From ZC4RG19 sp017577565 (GTDB lineage Bacteria > Actinomycetota > Acidimicrobiia > Acidimicrobiales > VFJN01): a DNA stretch of 64,000 nt. The translations under genes and the position numbers were made by a program. How positions within the stretch are numbered: the stretch's first letter is position 1; every line of letters begins with the position of its first letter. This document shows, piece after piece, positions 50,966-59,398 of this stretch. The stretch is from the NCBI GenBank assembly GCA_047459075.1, contig VSCH01000004.1, positions 53,174 to 117,173 on the forward strand, read 5' to 3'. A model generated the notes under the pieces. That model ran no database searches, had not been told where the DNA came from, and was given only the letters and a program-made list of their open reading frames with translations.

Positions 50966-52017
50966 CCGCCCTGACGACGGCCGGCGAGCCCGGCCCGCTC
51001 CGCACCGCCCGCCTCCGGGCCGGGTGGCTGGGGGTCGGGATCGCCGCCCTCGTCGTCGCCGCCGGTGCCGGGCTGCTGATCGGCCCCGTCACCATCGCGC
51101 CCGACGACGTCGTGCGGCTGCTCCTCGGGCTCGACACCGACCTGACGACGAACCAGCTCAACATCGTCCGGGAGATCCGGCTGCCCCGGGTCGTGCTCGG
51201 CCTGCTGGTCGGGGCGACGCTCTCGGCCGCCGGCGCCGGCTACCAGGGCGTGTTCCGCAACCCGCTCGCCGACCCCTACCTGCTCGGGGCGGCGGCCGGC
51301 GCCGGGCTGGGGGTCACGCTCGTCATCGTGCGGGCCGCCGAGGGCAGCGGCACCCCGGCCGCGGCGCCGGTCGCCGCCTTCGCCGGGGCGATGCTGGCGG
51401 TGGCGCTCACCTACGCGCTGGGCGCCGCCGGGTCGGGGCGGACCTCGACCGCGTCGCTGATCCTGGCCGGCGTGGCGGTGACGTCGTTCCTCACCGCGGC
51501 GCAGACCTACGTCCAGCAGCGCAACCTCGACACCGTCCGCCAGGTCTACGTGTGGATCCTCGGCCGGCTGAGCACCGCAGGCTGGAGCGAGGTGCGGCTG
51601 CTGCTGCCCTACGCCGTCGTGTGCTTCGCCGTGCTGCTGTCCCAGCGGCGGACGCTCGACGTGCTGGCGGTCGGCGACGACGAGGCCAGCACGCTGGGCC
51701 TGCACCCGCAGCGCAGCCGGCTGCTGATCGTCGTGGCCGCCTCGCTCGGCACCGCCGCCGCGGTGTCGGTCTCCGGCCTGATCGCCTTCGTCGGCATCAT
51801 CGTCCCCCACACCGTGCGGCTCCTCGCCGGGGTCAGCCACCGGGTGGTGGTGCCCCTGTCGATGCTGTTCGGCGGCGCGTTCCTCGTCCTCGCCGACCTG
51901 CTGGCCCGGACGATCGCCTCGCCCGCCGAGCTGCCGATCGGCGTCGTCACCGCCTTCTTCGGGGCGCCGTTCTTCGTCGTCGTGCTGCGCACCTCGCGGC
52001 GGGGGGTCCTGTCGTGA
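50962..52017 (+). CDS. btuC: Cobalamin ABC permease BtuC
   Basis: A 351-residue FecCD/BtuC-type permease with about ten membrane helices. LPRVVLGLLVGATLSAAGAGYQGVFRNPLADPYLLG is the family core; GLIAFVGIIVPHTVRLL and the end ELPIGVVTAFFGAPFFVVVLR are standard. GTG start overlaps btuF, and the gene overlaps btuD, so the three are coupled. Confidence 0.95.
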   Translation: MTALTTAGEPGPLRTARLRAGWLGVGIAALVVAAGAGLLIGPVTIAPDDVVRLLLGLDTDLTTNQLNIVREIRLPRVVLGLLVGATLSAAGAGYQGVFRNPLADPYLLGAAAGAGLGVTLVIVRAAEGSGTPAAAPVAAFAGAMLAVALTYALGAAGSGRTSTASLILAGVAVTSFLTAAQTYVQQRNLDTVRQVYVWILGRLSTAGWSEVRLLLPYAVVCFAVLLSQRRTLDVLAVGDDEASTLGLHPQRSRLLIVVAASLGTAAAVSVSGLIAFVGIIVPHTVRLLAGVSHRVVVPLSMLFGGAFLVLADLLARTIASPAELPIGVVTAFFGAPFFVVVLRTSRRGVLS

Positions 52018-52799
52018 TCCGGGCCCGGGGCGTCTCGGTCGACCTCGGCGGCAAGCCGGTGCTGCGCGACGTCGACCTCGCCGTGGCCGACGGCGAGTGG
52101 CTGTCGATCGTCGGGCCCAACGGGGCCGGCAAGACGACGCTGCTGCGCTGGCTGGCCGGTCTCACGCCGGGCGCGGGCGAGCTCGTGATCGCCGACCGGC
52201 CAGCCGGCGAGCTGCGCCGGCGCGAGCGGGCCCGGCTGGTGGCGCTCGTGCCCCAGACCCCGGTCGTGCCCGAGGGCGTCACGGTGGCCGACTACGTGCT
52301 GCTCGGCCGCACCCCCCACATCCGCCCGCTCGGGGCCGAGGGGCCGCAGGACCTGGCGGCCGTGCACGACGCGCTGGCCCTGCTCGACCTCGTGCCGATG
52401 GCGGGCCGGGTGGTGTCCAGCCTCTCGGGCGGCGAGCGCCAGCGGGTGCTCATCGCCCGGGCGCTGGCCCAAGGGGCGCCGATCGTGCTGCTCGACGAGC
52501 CGACGACCGCGCTCGACGTCGGCCACCAGCAGCAGGTGCTCGAGCTGGTCGACGAGCTGCGGCGGAGCCGGGGCCTGTCCGTCGTGTCGACCATGCACGA
52601 CCTGACCCTCGCCGGCCAGTACGCCGACCGGCTCGTGCTGCTCGACGCCGGGCGGGTGGTCGTCGACGGCCCGGCGGACGAGGTCCTCACCGAGGAGATC
52701 CTGGCCCGCCACTACGGTGCCAACGTGCGTGTCATCCACGACGGCGGGCACCCGGTCGTCCTGCCCCGCCGCGAGAACCGGGAGGTGGCGGAGCCGTGA
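52014..52799 (+). CDS. btuD: Cobalamin ABC ATPase BtuD
   Basis: A 261-residue ATPase: Walker A GPNGAGKTTL (~residue 37), signature LSGGERQRVLIARAL, Walker B IVLLDEPTTALD and the D-loop and H-loop (STMHDLTLAGQY). Sequence is of the FepC/BtuD type used for siderophores and cobamides; the riboswitch fixes the cobamide role. Overlaps cobO (GTGA). Confidence 0.94.
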   Translation: MIRARGVSVDLGGKPVLRDVDLAVADGEWLSIVGPNGAGKTTLLRWLAGLTPGAGELVIADRPAGELRRRERARLVALVPQTPVVPEGVTVADYVLLGRTPHIRPLGAEGPQDLAAVHDALALLDLVPMAGRVVSSLSGGERQRVLIARALAQGAPIVLLDEPTTALDVGHQQQVLELVDELRRSRGLSVVSTMHDLTLAGQYADRLVLLDAGRVVVDGPADEVLTEEILARHYGANVRVIHDGGHPVVLPRRENREVAEP

Positions 52800-53380
52800 G
52801 CCCGCGGCGCGACGACCCGACCGTGGTGCCGACCGAGCACACGGGCCCGCCCCGGCGGCGGGTCGGCTCGGTCGTGCTGGTGCTGACCGGCGACGGCAAG
52901 GGCAAGTCGAGCTCGGCCTTCGGGGTCGTGCTGCGGGCGGTGGCCCGCGGCTGGCCGGTGGCGGTCGTGCAGTTCGTGAAGAGCGGGCGCTGGCGGGTCG
53001 GCGAGGAGAAGGTCTGCCGCGACCGCCTGGGCGTCGACTGGTTCGCCATCGGCGAGGGCTTCACCTGGGAGTCCGAGGACCTCTCCGAGGACGAGGCCGC
53101 GGCGAGGGCGGCGTGGCGGCACGCGGCCGCCCTCATCGCCGCCGGCGAGCACCGCCTGGTCGTGCTCGACGAGGTCACCTACCCCATGAACTGGGGCTGG
53201 ATCGACACCGACGAGGTCGTGGCCGCCATCGCCGGCCGGCCGCCGACGGTCAACGTGGTCTGCACCGGACGGGACGCGCCGGCACCGCTGGTCGAGGTCG
53301 CCGACACGGTCAGCGAGGTGCGCAAGGTGAAGCACGCCTACGACACCGGTGTCCACGCCATGAAGGGCATCGACTACTGA
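52796..53380 (+). CDS. cobO: Cob(I)yrinic acid a,c-diamide adenosyltransferase CobO
   Basis: A 194-residue CobA/CobO-type adenosyltransferase that attaches the 5'-deoxyadenosyl group to the cobalt of corrinoids. The P-loop is VLTGDGKGKSSSAFG (residues ~30-44), VLDEVTYPMNWGW and VCTGRDAPAPLVEVAD are family marks. It turns imported cobamide or cobinamide into the adenosyl form, the substrate for the next enzyme. Eight base pairs separate it from cbiZ. Confidence 0.95.
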   Translation: MSPRRDDPTVVPTEHTGPPRRRVGSVVLVLTGDGKGKSSSAFGVVLRAVARGWPVAVVQFVKSGRWRVGEEKVCRDRLGVDWFAIGEGFTWESEDLSEDEAAARAAWRHAAALIAAGEHRLVVLDEVTYPMNWGWIDTDEVVAAIAGRPPTVNVVCTGRDAPAPLVEVADTVSEVRKVKHAYDTGVHAMKGIDY

Positions 53381-53388
53381 GGGTCGAG

Positions 53389-54156
53389 GTGCCCCCGCCC
53401 GCGGTGCCGCCGCCCGAGCCGCGCCGGGCCAGTTGGGCCGACGGCGACGGGGAGCGGCCGGTCCTCGTCTGGTGCGCGGACCGGCCGCTCCGCTGCGCCT
53501 CCTCGGGCCCCCTCGGCGGGGGCGTCGGCGAGCGCCGCTGGGTGATCAACGCCGAGGTGGCGCTCGACTACGGGCGCCTCGACCCCGAGGTGCACCTGGC
53601 CGAGATCGCCGGCGCGCTCGGCCTGCCGGCCGGCGCGGGGACCGGGCTGCTGACCGCCGCCCGGGTGCTGGACCTGTCCACGGGGGAGGACGGCGGGGCC
53701 TGGTGCGCGGCGACCGTGGGCCTGACCCACCCGACGTGGGCGGCGGCGCCGGACGGCACCTGGACCCGGTGGCGGCCGGGGACCGTGAACCTGGTCTGCG
53801 CGGTGCCGGCGCCGCTGACCGACGCCGCGCTGGTGAACGCGGTCGCCACCGCCACCGAGGCGAAGGTGCAGGCGCTGCTGGAGGCCGGCGTCCCCGGCAC
53901 CGGCACCGCCTCGGACGCGATCGTCGTCTGCTGCCCGCCCGGCGGCACCGAGCCGTTCGGCGGGCCCCGCTCACCGTGGGGCGCCCGGCTGGCCCGGGCG
54001 GTGCACGCCGCGGTGGCCGAGGGCACCGCCCGGTTCCTGGCCCGGTCCTCGGTCCCGGGCGGCTACAGCAGCTCGAGCACGAGCGCGGCGCCCGTGCGGG
54101 GGTCGGAGGACACCGCCACGCAGGCGGCCCGCGCCCCCCGGCGCCGCAGCTCGTAG
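53389..54156 (+). CDS. cbiZ: Adenosylcobinamide amidohydrolase CbiZ
   Basis: A 255-residue CbiZ-family enzyme that cleaves the aminopropanol side chain of adenosylcobinamide, or of whole cobamides in some bacteria, to adenosylcobyric acid, allowing salvage and replacement of the lower ligand. The core reads RRWVINAEVALDYG, TVGLTHPT, NLVCAVPAPLTDAALVNAVATATEAK and GTASDAIVVCCPPGG. Its last 94 bp run into the convergent thiolase-like gene; the residues after SSVPGG are low-complexity and probably not part of the fold. It completes an uptake-adenosylation-remodelling operon. Confidence 0.88.
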   Translation: MPPPAVPPPEPRRASWADGDGERPVLVWCADRPLRCASSGPLGGGVGERRWVINAEVALDYGRLDPEVHLAEIAGALGLPAGAGTGLLTAARVLDLSTGEDGGAWCAATVGLTHPTWAAAPDGTWTRWRPGTVNLVCAVPAPLTDAALVNAVATATEAKVQALLEAGVPGTGTASDAIVVCCPPGGTEPFGGPRSPWGARLARAVHAAVAEGTARFLARSSVPGGYSSSSTSAAPVRGSEDTATQAARAPRRRSS

Positions 54157-55106
54157 ACGGCGCTGACGACGAGGCGGGCGCCCTCGGCCGTGCCCGGCCG
54201 GCCGAGCGCGCAGGCGCCGCCGTTCACGTTGACCCGCTCGGGGTCGAGGCCGAGCGCGGCCGCCGACGCGGCGGCGCCGGCCGCGGTCGCCTCGTCCAGC
54301 TCCCACACGCCGACCTCCGCGGGGGTCAGCCCGGCGCGCTCGAGCGCCCGGTCGGCGGCGGCCGCCGGGGCGAGGCCGGTGCGGTCGGCGTCGACGCCGA
54401 CCCGGGCCCACGAGACGACCCGGGCGAGCGGCACGAGCCCGTGGGCGGCGGCGTAGTCGGCGGCGGTCAGCGCGACGGCGGCGGCGCCGCTGGCCCCGGG
54501 CGCGGCGTTGCCGGCCGTGACGACCGCCTTGTCGCCGCCCTCGTCGTCGAGCGCCGGCTGGGCGGCCAGCTCGTCGGCGGTCAGGTCGGCGCGGGGCAGC
54601 TCGTCGCCCGGCAGGCCGTCGATCGGCACGATCTCGGGCTCGAAGGTCCCCTCGTCGCGGGCCCGGGCGGCCCGCTCGTGCGCCCGCCGGGCCCAGGCGT
54701 CGGCCGCCTCCCGGGTGACGCCCCCGGCCCGGGCGGCCTGCTCGCCGGCGGCGACCAGCGCCGTGTCGGGCCCGCCCTCGCCGGCGACGCCCGCCCCGCC
54801 GGCGACGACGGCCCGGTCCATCCCGGCCCGGATGGCGGCGACCGCGGCGAGCACGGTGTCGAGGCCGGCGCCGTCGTGGCGGTCGCCGCCCCCGCCCGGC
54901 ACGCCGGGGAGGCCGAGGTCGTCGGCGACCCGTCGGGCCAGCCCCCAGCCGGCGGCCGCGAGCTGGACGTCGTCGAGCTCGCCCTGCGGGATGCCCGCCC
55001 GGCGCAGGGCCGCGCCGACGGCGGCCGCCGCCAGCGCGGCCTCGGTCGTGTCGTGCGCCCGGCCGATGGGCGTGCGCGCCCCGGCCACGATCACAGCCTC
55101 GGTCAT
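54063..55106 (-). CDS. Thiolase-fold protein lacking catalytic residues
   Basis: A 347-residue protein with thiolase architecture: MTEAVIVAGARTPIGR at the start, GLDTVLAAVAAIRAG and AVVAGG in the first half, and VNVNGGACALGRP near the end. The nucleophile segment that should read CxSG is DGAG, the catalytic GHP histidine is Arg (GRP), and the third motif CxGxG is not recognisable. It cannot be a normal acetyl-CoA acetyltransferase; such proteins often act as SCP2/Ltp-like partners or are decaying. About 45 residues short of normal. A further TAGCCT hexamer lies ~35 nt upstream of the ATG. Confidence 0.75.
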   Translation of the reverse strand: MTEAVIVAGARTPIGRAHDTTEAALAAAAVGAALRRAGIPQGELDDVQLAAAGWGLARRVADDLGLPGVPGGGGDRHDGAGLDTVLAAVAAIRAGMDRAVVAGGAGVAGEGGPDTALVAAGEQAARAGGVTREAADAWARRAHERAARARDEGTFEPEIVPIDGLPGDELPRADLTADELAAQPALDDEGGDKAVVTAGNAAPGASGAAAVALTAADYAAAHGLVPLARVVSWARVGVDADRTGLAPAAAADRALERAGLTPAEVGVWELDEATAAGAAASAAALGLDPERVNVNGGACALGRPGTAEGARLVVSAVYELRRRGARAACVAVSSDPRTGAALVLELL

Positions 55107-55171
55107 CGTGTGCCCGTCCCTCCCCGCACTGTGGTGGCGGGAGGCTAGTCAGGACGGTCCGGCGGGTCCCG

Positions 55172-56467
55172 TCACCCCCGCCGGTCGCCGGGCGCCAGCG
55201 CGTCGCGGGCCGCGGCGGCGTAGATCCCCTTCGACATCAGCGACGGCTCGGCCCGGCGCCGCTGCTCGTAGACGCGCCGGCGGACGGCGCGGACGTCCTC
55301 GTCCCCCGGCGCCGCCGTCGCCGCCCACTCGGCGAGCTGGCAGGCAAGGCGGAGGTCGCCGGCCTCGGCGAGCGCCGCGGCCCGCTCGGCGAGCACGTGG
55401 GCGCCCCCGGCCAGGGCCGCCACCTCGGCGGCCAGCTCGGCCTCCCGGGGCGGCTTGAGGTGGGCGGGGTCGCCGTCCCACCAGCCGCCGTAGAGGCGCC
55501 AGACGTTGCGGACGACGAACTCGGGCTCGTCGTACAGCGGCCGCAGGTAGGGGAGGGCGAGGACGTCGTCGGGCACCCGGACCTCGTGCACGACCTGATC
55601 GAGCGTCGCCCCCTCGTTCATCAGCGCCAGGACCCGGTCGACCAGGTCCTCGAGCGTGCCGGCCACGGTCTCGAGCACCCGGCGGATGCGCTCGGCGCCG
55701 CCGATGGGCAGCCCGTGGGCCGGGAGCAGCAGCTCCGGCTCGAGCGCGGCCATCTGCCGCAGGGCGGCGGCCCACTCGTCGGGGTAGCGCTGGACCTTCT
55801 GCGGGTTGCCGGCGTTGGGGAAGTTCCAGATGAGGAAGTCGCCGCAGGCCACCGCCCGCAGGGACGGGATCCAGGCCCAGGTGTGGTCGTCGGTCTCGCC
55901 CCGGCCGTGCCGCAGCTCGACGTCGAGGCCGCCGACGGTGAGGGCCAGCCGGTCGGTGTAGGTCAGATCCGGCGCGGCGACGTCGTCGGGGAGGAACCGG
56001 GAGGGCCCCTCGCCGCCGATGCGCAGCGACCGGTCGCGGATGCCGCCGAACTGGCGGGCGTTGATGATCAGGTTCCAGCCGTCGGTCCGCCGGTAGCGGG
56101 CGAAGCGGCGGGCCACGGCGGCGTGGGCGACCACCCGGGGCCGGGCGTGGCCCCGGGCCGCGGCGTCGGCGACGAAGGCCCCCGAGCCGCCCACGTGGTC
56201 GACGTGCCCGTGCGTGTAGACGAGCGTGTGCACCGGGGCGTCCGACCACCCCCGCAGCGCCTCGACGACCTGCGCGCCGGTGTGGGCGCCGCTGGCGTCG
56301 AAGACGACGAGGCCGTCGTCGGTGCGCACGGCGACGGCGTGGCTGAACGACTCGACGACCGCGACGCCGTCGGCCACCTCGGACAGCTCCTGGGTGACCC
56401 GGTTGGTCGGCTCGTCGGCGACGCCCGAGTCGATGATGCGGGCGGACAGCGACAGCAGGTCGGCCAT
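55172..56467 (-). CDS. Alkyl-sulfatase-like MBL-fold hydrolase
   Basis: A 431-residue metallo-beta-lactamase protein. The zinc motif is YTHGHVDHVGG (HxHxDH, ~residues 85-95) with ETDDHTWAWIP and LLPAHGLPIGG as further metal-site regions. The C-terminal part (ALPYLRPLYDEPEFVVRNVWRLYGGWWDGDPAHLKPP, ~residue 300 on) is the alkyl-sulfatase dimerisation domain. This is the pattern of SdsA/BDS1-type alkyl sulfatases, which release alcohols from alkyl sulfates; a signal peptide is absent and the SCP2-like third domain is missing, so the substrate is uncertain. It precedes (on this strand follows) the ligase gene. Confidence 0.87.
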   Translation of the reverse strand: MADLLSLSARIIDSGVADEPTNRVTQELSEVADGVAVVESFSHAVAVRTDDGLVVFDASGAHTGAQVVEALRGWSDAPVHTLVYTHGHVDHVGGSGAFVADAAARGHARPRVVAHAAVARRFARYRRTDGWNLIINARQFGGIRDRSLRIGGEGPSRFLPDDVAAPDLTYTDRLALTVGGLDVELRHGRGETDDHTWAWIPSLRAVACGDFLIWNFPNAGNPQKVQRYPDEWAAALRQMAALEPELLLPAHGLPIGGAERIRRVLETVAGTLEDLVDRVLALMNEGATLDQVVHEVRVPDDVLALPYLRPLYDEPEFVVRNVWRLYGGWWDGDPAHLKPPREAELAAEVAALAGGAHVLAERAAALAEAGDLRLACQLAEWAATAAPGDEDVRAVRRRVYEQRRRAEPSLMSKGIYAAAARDALAPGDRRG

Positions 56468-56499
56468 CCGGGCATCGTGGCGCGCCCGCCCGGCCGGGG

Positions 56500-58080
56500 T
56501 CACATCTGGGCCAGCGCCCGCTCCCGCAGCACGTACTTGAGCACCTTGCCGGTGGCGTTGAGCGGCAGCTCGTCGACGACCTCGACCGAGCGCGGCACCT
56601 TGTAGTTGGCCATCCGCTCCCGGGCCCAGGCGATGAGCTCGTCCTCGTCGACGGTGGCCCCGGCGCGGGGCACGACGAAGGCCTTGCCCACCTCGCCCAG
56701 GCGGTGGTCGGGCACGCCGATGACCGCGACCTGCCCGACGGCCGGGTGCTCCATGAGGACGTTCTCGATCTCGGCCGGGTAGGCGTTGAACCCGCCGACG
56801 ATGAACATGTCCTTGATGCGGTCGGTGATCTTCAGGTTGCCCCGCTCGTCGAAGACGCCGACGTCGCCGGTGCGCAGCCAGCCCTCGTCGTCGATCGCGG
56901 CCGCCGTCGCCTCGGGGTCGCCGAAGTAGCCGGCCATGACGTTGTAGCCCCGCACGAGGACCTCGCCCGGCTGCCCGGGGCCGAGCTCCCGGCCGTCCCG
57001 GTCGACGACCTTCACCTCCACGTCGGGGATGGGCCGGCCGGCCGTGTTGGCGATGGTCTCGGGGTCGTCGGTGTGCCGGCACATGGTGGCGATGCCGGTC
57101 GCCTCGGTGAGGCCGTAGCCGGTGACGATCGTGCGGAAGGTCAGCTCGGACCGCATGCGCCGGATCATCTCGACCGGCACCGTCGCCGCCCCGGTGACGG
57201 CGAGCCGCAGGCTGGACAGGTCGTGGTCGTCCAGGTCGGGGTGGTCGAGGATGGTCTGGTAGACGGCGGGGGCGCCGGGGAGCATCGTGATCCGCTCCTC
57301 CTCGACCCGGCGCATGACGCTCGGCACGTCGAAGACGGCGTGGGGCACCATCGTCGCCCCCTTCACCAGGCAGGCGATGATGCCGGCGTTCAGCCCGAAG
57401 CAGTGGAAGAAGGGGTTGATGATGAGGTAGCGGTCGCCCTCGGCCAGCCCGACGACCGTCGCCCAGGCGTCGTAGGCCCGGACCGAGGCGCCGTGGCGCA
57501 GCATCGCCCCCTTGGGCCGGCCGGTCGTGCCCGAGGTGAAGATGATCGTCGACACGTCGTCGGGCGAGATGGCGGCGGCCCGCTCGGCGGCGGCGGACGC
57601 GTCGACGTCGTCGGCGGCGCGCAGGTAGTCGGACCAGGCGATCGTGCCGTCGGGCGTGGGGCCTGACAGCACGACGACGTCGCGCACGCAGTCCGGCCGC
57701 CCGGCGGCGTCGAGGAGGGCGACGTGGTCGGTGTCGAGGAAGTCGGTGACGGTGACGAGCGTCTCGGCGCCGGCGGTGCCGATGACGTAGGCCGCCTCGT
57801 CGCCCTTGAAGCGGGTGTTGACGGTGACGACGATCGCCCCGGCCCGGAAGGCCCCGAGCGCGGCGATCACCCAGTCGGCCACGTTGGGCGCCCAGATCGC
57901 GACCCGGTCGCCCGGACGGACGCCGTGGGCCACGTACGCCCGGGCCGCCCGGTCGACCTCGGCGGCGAGCTCGGCGAAGGTGAGGCGGCGGCCGTCCCCG
58001 ACGAGGCCCTCGCGAGCGCCGAAGAGCTCGGCCGCCCGCTCGACGACGGACGGGATCGTGCGCGCCTCCAACTCTCCCAT
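56500..58080 (-). CDS. FadD3-like acyl-CoA synthetase
   Basis: A 526-residue adenylate-forming ligase. A3 is TIIFTSGTTGRPKGAML, FFHCFGLNAGIIACLVKGAT, A5 TGYGLTEATGIATM, A7 RTGDVGVFDERGNL and A10 LNATGKVLKYVL. The wording closely follows FadD3, the ligase that activates the steroid C/D-ring acid HIP in mycobacteria, but the substrate is not proven. ATG 58080 follows GGAGGGGG, and a TACGAT hexamer with operator stands just upstream. The frame stays open upstream into the DoxX-like gene; see that entry. Confidence 0.92.
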   Translation of the reverse strand: MGELEARTIPSVVERAAELFGAREGLVGDGRRLTFAELAAEVDRAARAYVAHGVRPGDRVAIWAPNVADWVIAALGAFRAGAIVVTVNTRFKGDEAAYVIGTAGAETLVTVTDFLDTDHVALLDAAGRPDCVRDVVVLSGPTPDGTIAWSDYLRAADDVDASAAAERAAAISPDDVSTIIFTSGTTGRPKGAMLRHGASVRAYDAWATVVGLAEGDRYLIINPFFHCFGLNAGIIACLVKGATMVPHAVFDVPSVMRRVEEERITMLPGAPAVYQTILDHPDLDDHDLSSLRLAVTGAATVPVEMIRRMRSELTFRTIVTGYGLTEATGIATMCRHTDDPETIANTAGRPIPDVEVKVVDRDGRELGPGQPGEVLVRGYNVMAGYFGDPEATAAAIDDEGWLRTGDVGVFDERGNLKITDRIKDMFIVGGFNAYPAEIENVLMEHPAVGQVAVIGVPDHRLGEVGKAFVVPRAGATVDEDELIAWARERMANYKVPRSVEVVDELPLNATGKVLKYVLRERALAQM

Positions 58081-58614
58081 GGCGGTCCCCCTCCGATCTG
58101 ACGCTGCGTCAGATCGTAGCGCCGGGGGCCGGGGCCGATCGGCGGGTGCGCCGGCGGCCTTGGCCTTCGCCTTCGCCTTCTTGGCCCGGCGCCGGCGGCG
58201 CCGGTCGGCGAGGCCGTCGAGGGTGAGCGCCAGGCCCATGGCGGTGAGCCAGACGTCCTTCGCCACCACCGTGCCCTGCTCGGTCGGGTTGAGGCTGCCC
58301 TCCTCCCGCAGGCCGGGGGTCCGCAGGTAGAGCCGGTTCAGCAGGCCGCCGAAGGTGGTGAGCGCCAGGCCGGCGACCGCGGTCGGCACGATCGGGGTGA
58401 GCAGGAGGGCGCCGACGACCGTCTCGCCGGTCGACAGCATCTTCACGAAGCGGTCGGGCGGCGTGTCCTGCAGCTCGGGGTAGGCACCCGCCGTCGCGAA
58501 GCCGTGGAGGTGCTTGGCGGTCTCCTCGTCGGCGTCGCGCTTGGCGAGCCCCGAGTTGAGGATGTACGCGCCCGCCGCCAGTCGCAGGGGGATGTGCCAT
58601 GCCTTGATCGCCAT
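58081..58614 (-). CDS. DoxX-like membrane protein, frame continuous with the ligase gene (no stop)
   Basis: An ATG at 58614 begins a 178-codon segment: WHIPLRLAAGAYILNSGLAK, then about three membrane helices (GETVVGALLLTPIVPTAVAGLALTTF-type stretch and DVWLTAMGLALTLDGLAD), and a Lys/Arg-rich tail (RRRRRAKKAKAKAKAAG). This resembles DoxX-type membrane proteins. No stop codon occurs before the acyl-CoA synthetase, so on paper a 704-residue fusion protein results. The promoter, operator and ribosome-binding site at the junction suggest two genes with a lost stop or, less likely, a real fusion. Confidence 0.68.
58095..58115. promoter_or_regulatory. 21-bp palindromic operator (TetR-type), copy B
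   Basis: Arms GATCTGACGC and GCGTCAGATC around a single T give a perfect 21-bp palindrome containing the 17-bp motif of copy A. It overlaps a TACGAT -10 hexamer and lies 15 bp before the ligase start, inside the continuous reading frame. Confidence 0.82.
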
Positions 58615-58694
58615 GCCCCCCAGGCTTGCCCACCTGTCAACCCCTCGCCAGGGGTCCGTCGGGCGGCCGGCGGTGGTGGACGAACTGGAAACAA

Positions 58695-58710
58695 TACGAA
58701 CGGTCGTTTA
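58695..58710. promoter_or_regulatory. TetR-type operator over the MOSC promoter
   Basis: TACGAACGGTCGTTTA: outer ACGA and TCGT form the dyad; it overlaps the -10 hexamer TAGGTT (58709-58714). A TetR gene sits in the same operon, which suggests autoregulation. Confidence 0.55.
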
Positions 58711-58714
58711 GGTT
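58709..58714 (+). promoter_or_regulatory. -10 hexamer TAGGTT of the MOSC-TetR operon
   Basis: TAGGTT, 6 nt before ATG 58721. Confidence 0.5.
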
Positions 58715-58720
58715 TCCTCC

Positions 58721-59398
58721 ATGGCCGCCACCCCGTCCGTCACCGGCGTCGTCGCCGGCGTGTTCGTCGGCCGTCCCCGACCGCTCGGGCGCCGGCGCGG
58801 CCGCGTCGTGCGCAGCGCCATCGCCAAGTCCCGGGTCGACGCCCCGGAGCTCGAGCTCGGCACGACCAACCTGGCCGGCGACCGCCAGGCCGACCTGCGG
58901 GTCCACGGCGGGCCCGACAAGGCCGTCTACGTCTACCCGGTCGACCACTACCCGGCCTGGCGGGACGAGGGCTTCGCCCTCGACGTCGGCGACCTGGGCG
59001 AGAACGTCGCCCTGGCCGGGCTGACCGAGCGCGACGTCCTGCTCGGCGACGTGCTCCGCTGGGGCGAGGCGCTCGTGCAGGTCAGCCAGCCCCGGTCGCC
59101 GTGCTACAAGCTCGCCCTCCACACCGGCCGTCGCGACGTCGGGCCCCGCATGATCGCCACCGCCCGCTGCGGCTGGTACCTGCGGGTGCTCGCGCCCGGC
59201 ACCGTGCCCACGTCCGGCGCCGTCGAGCTGGTCGAGCGGCAGCCGGGGGCGCCGAGCGTCCGCGACGCCTTCACCGTCATGTTCGCCGCCGACGGCGAGC
59301 GCGACCTCGCCCTGGCCGAGCGGGTGCTCGCGTCCCCGGCGCTGGGCGAGGGCTGGCGCACGCCCCTCGCCGCCCGGATCTCGGGGGAGCGGCGGTGA
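58721..59398 (+). CDS. MOSC-domain protein (YiiM-like)
   Basis: A 225-residue protein with a MOSC domain, as in molybdenum cofactor sulfurases and YiiM/YuaD. HGGPDKAVYVYPVDHY, LGENVALAGL and the conserved cysteine in VSQPRSPCYKLALHTG (near residue 128) mark the sulfur-carrying core; MRC members detoxify N-hydroxylated bases. A C-terminal ~60-residue extension ends in a helical segment. It overlaps the TetR gene (GTGA). Confidence 0.88.
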   Translation: MAATPSVTGVVAGVFVGRPRPLGRRRGRVVRSAIAKSRVDAPELELGTTNLAGDRQADLRVHGGPDKAVYVYPVDHYPAWRDEGFALDVGDLGENVALAGLTERDVLLGDVLRWGEALVQVSQPRSPCYKLALHTGRRDVGPRMIATARCGWYLRVLAPGTVPTSGAVELVERQPGAPSVRDAFTVMFAADGERDLALAERVLASPALGEGWRTPLAARISGERR

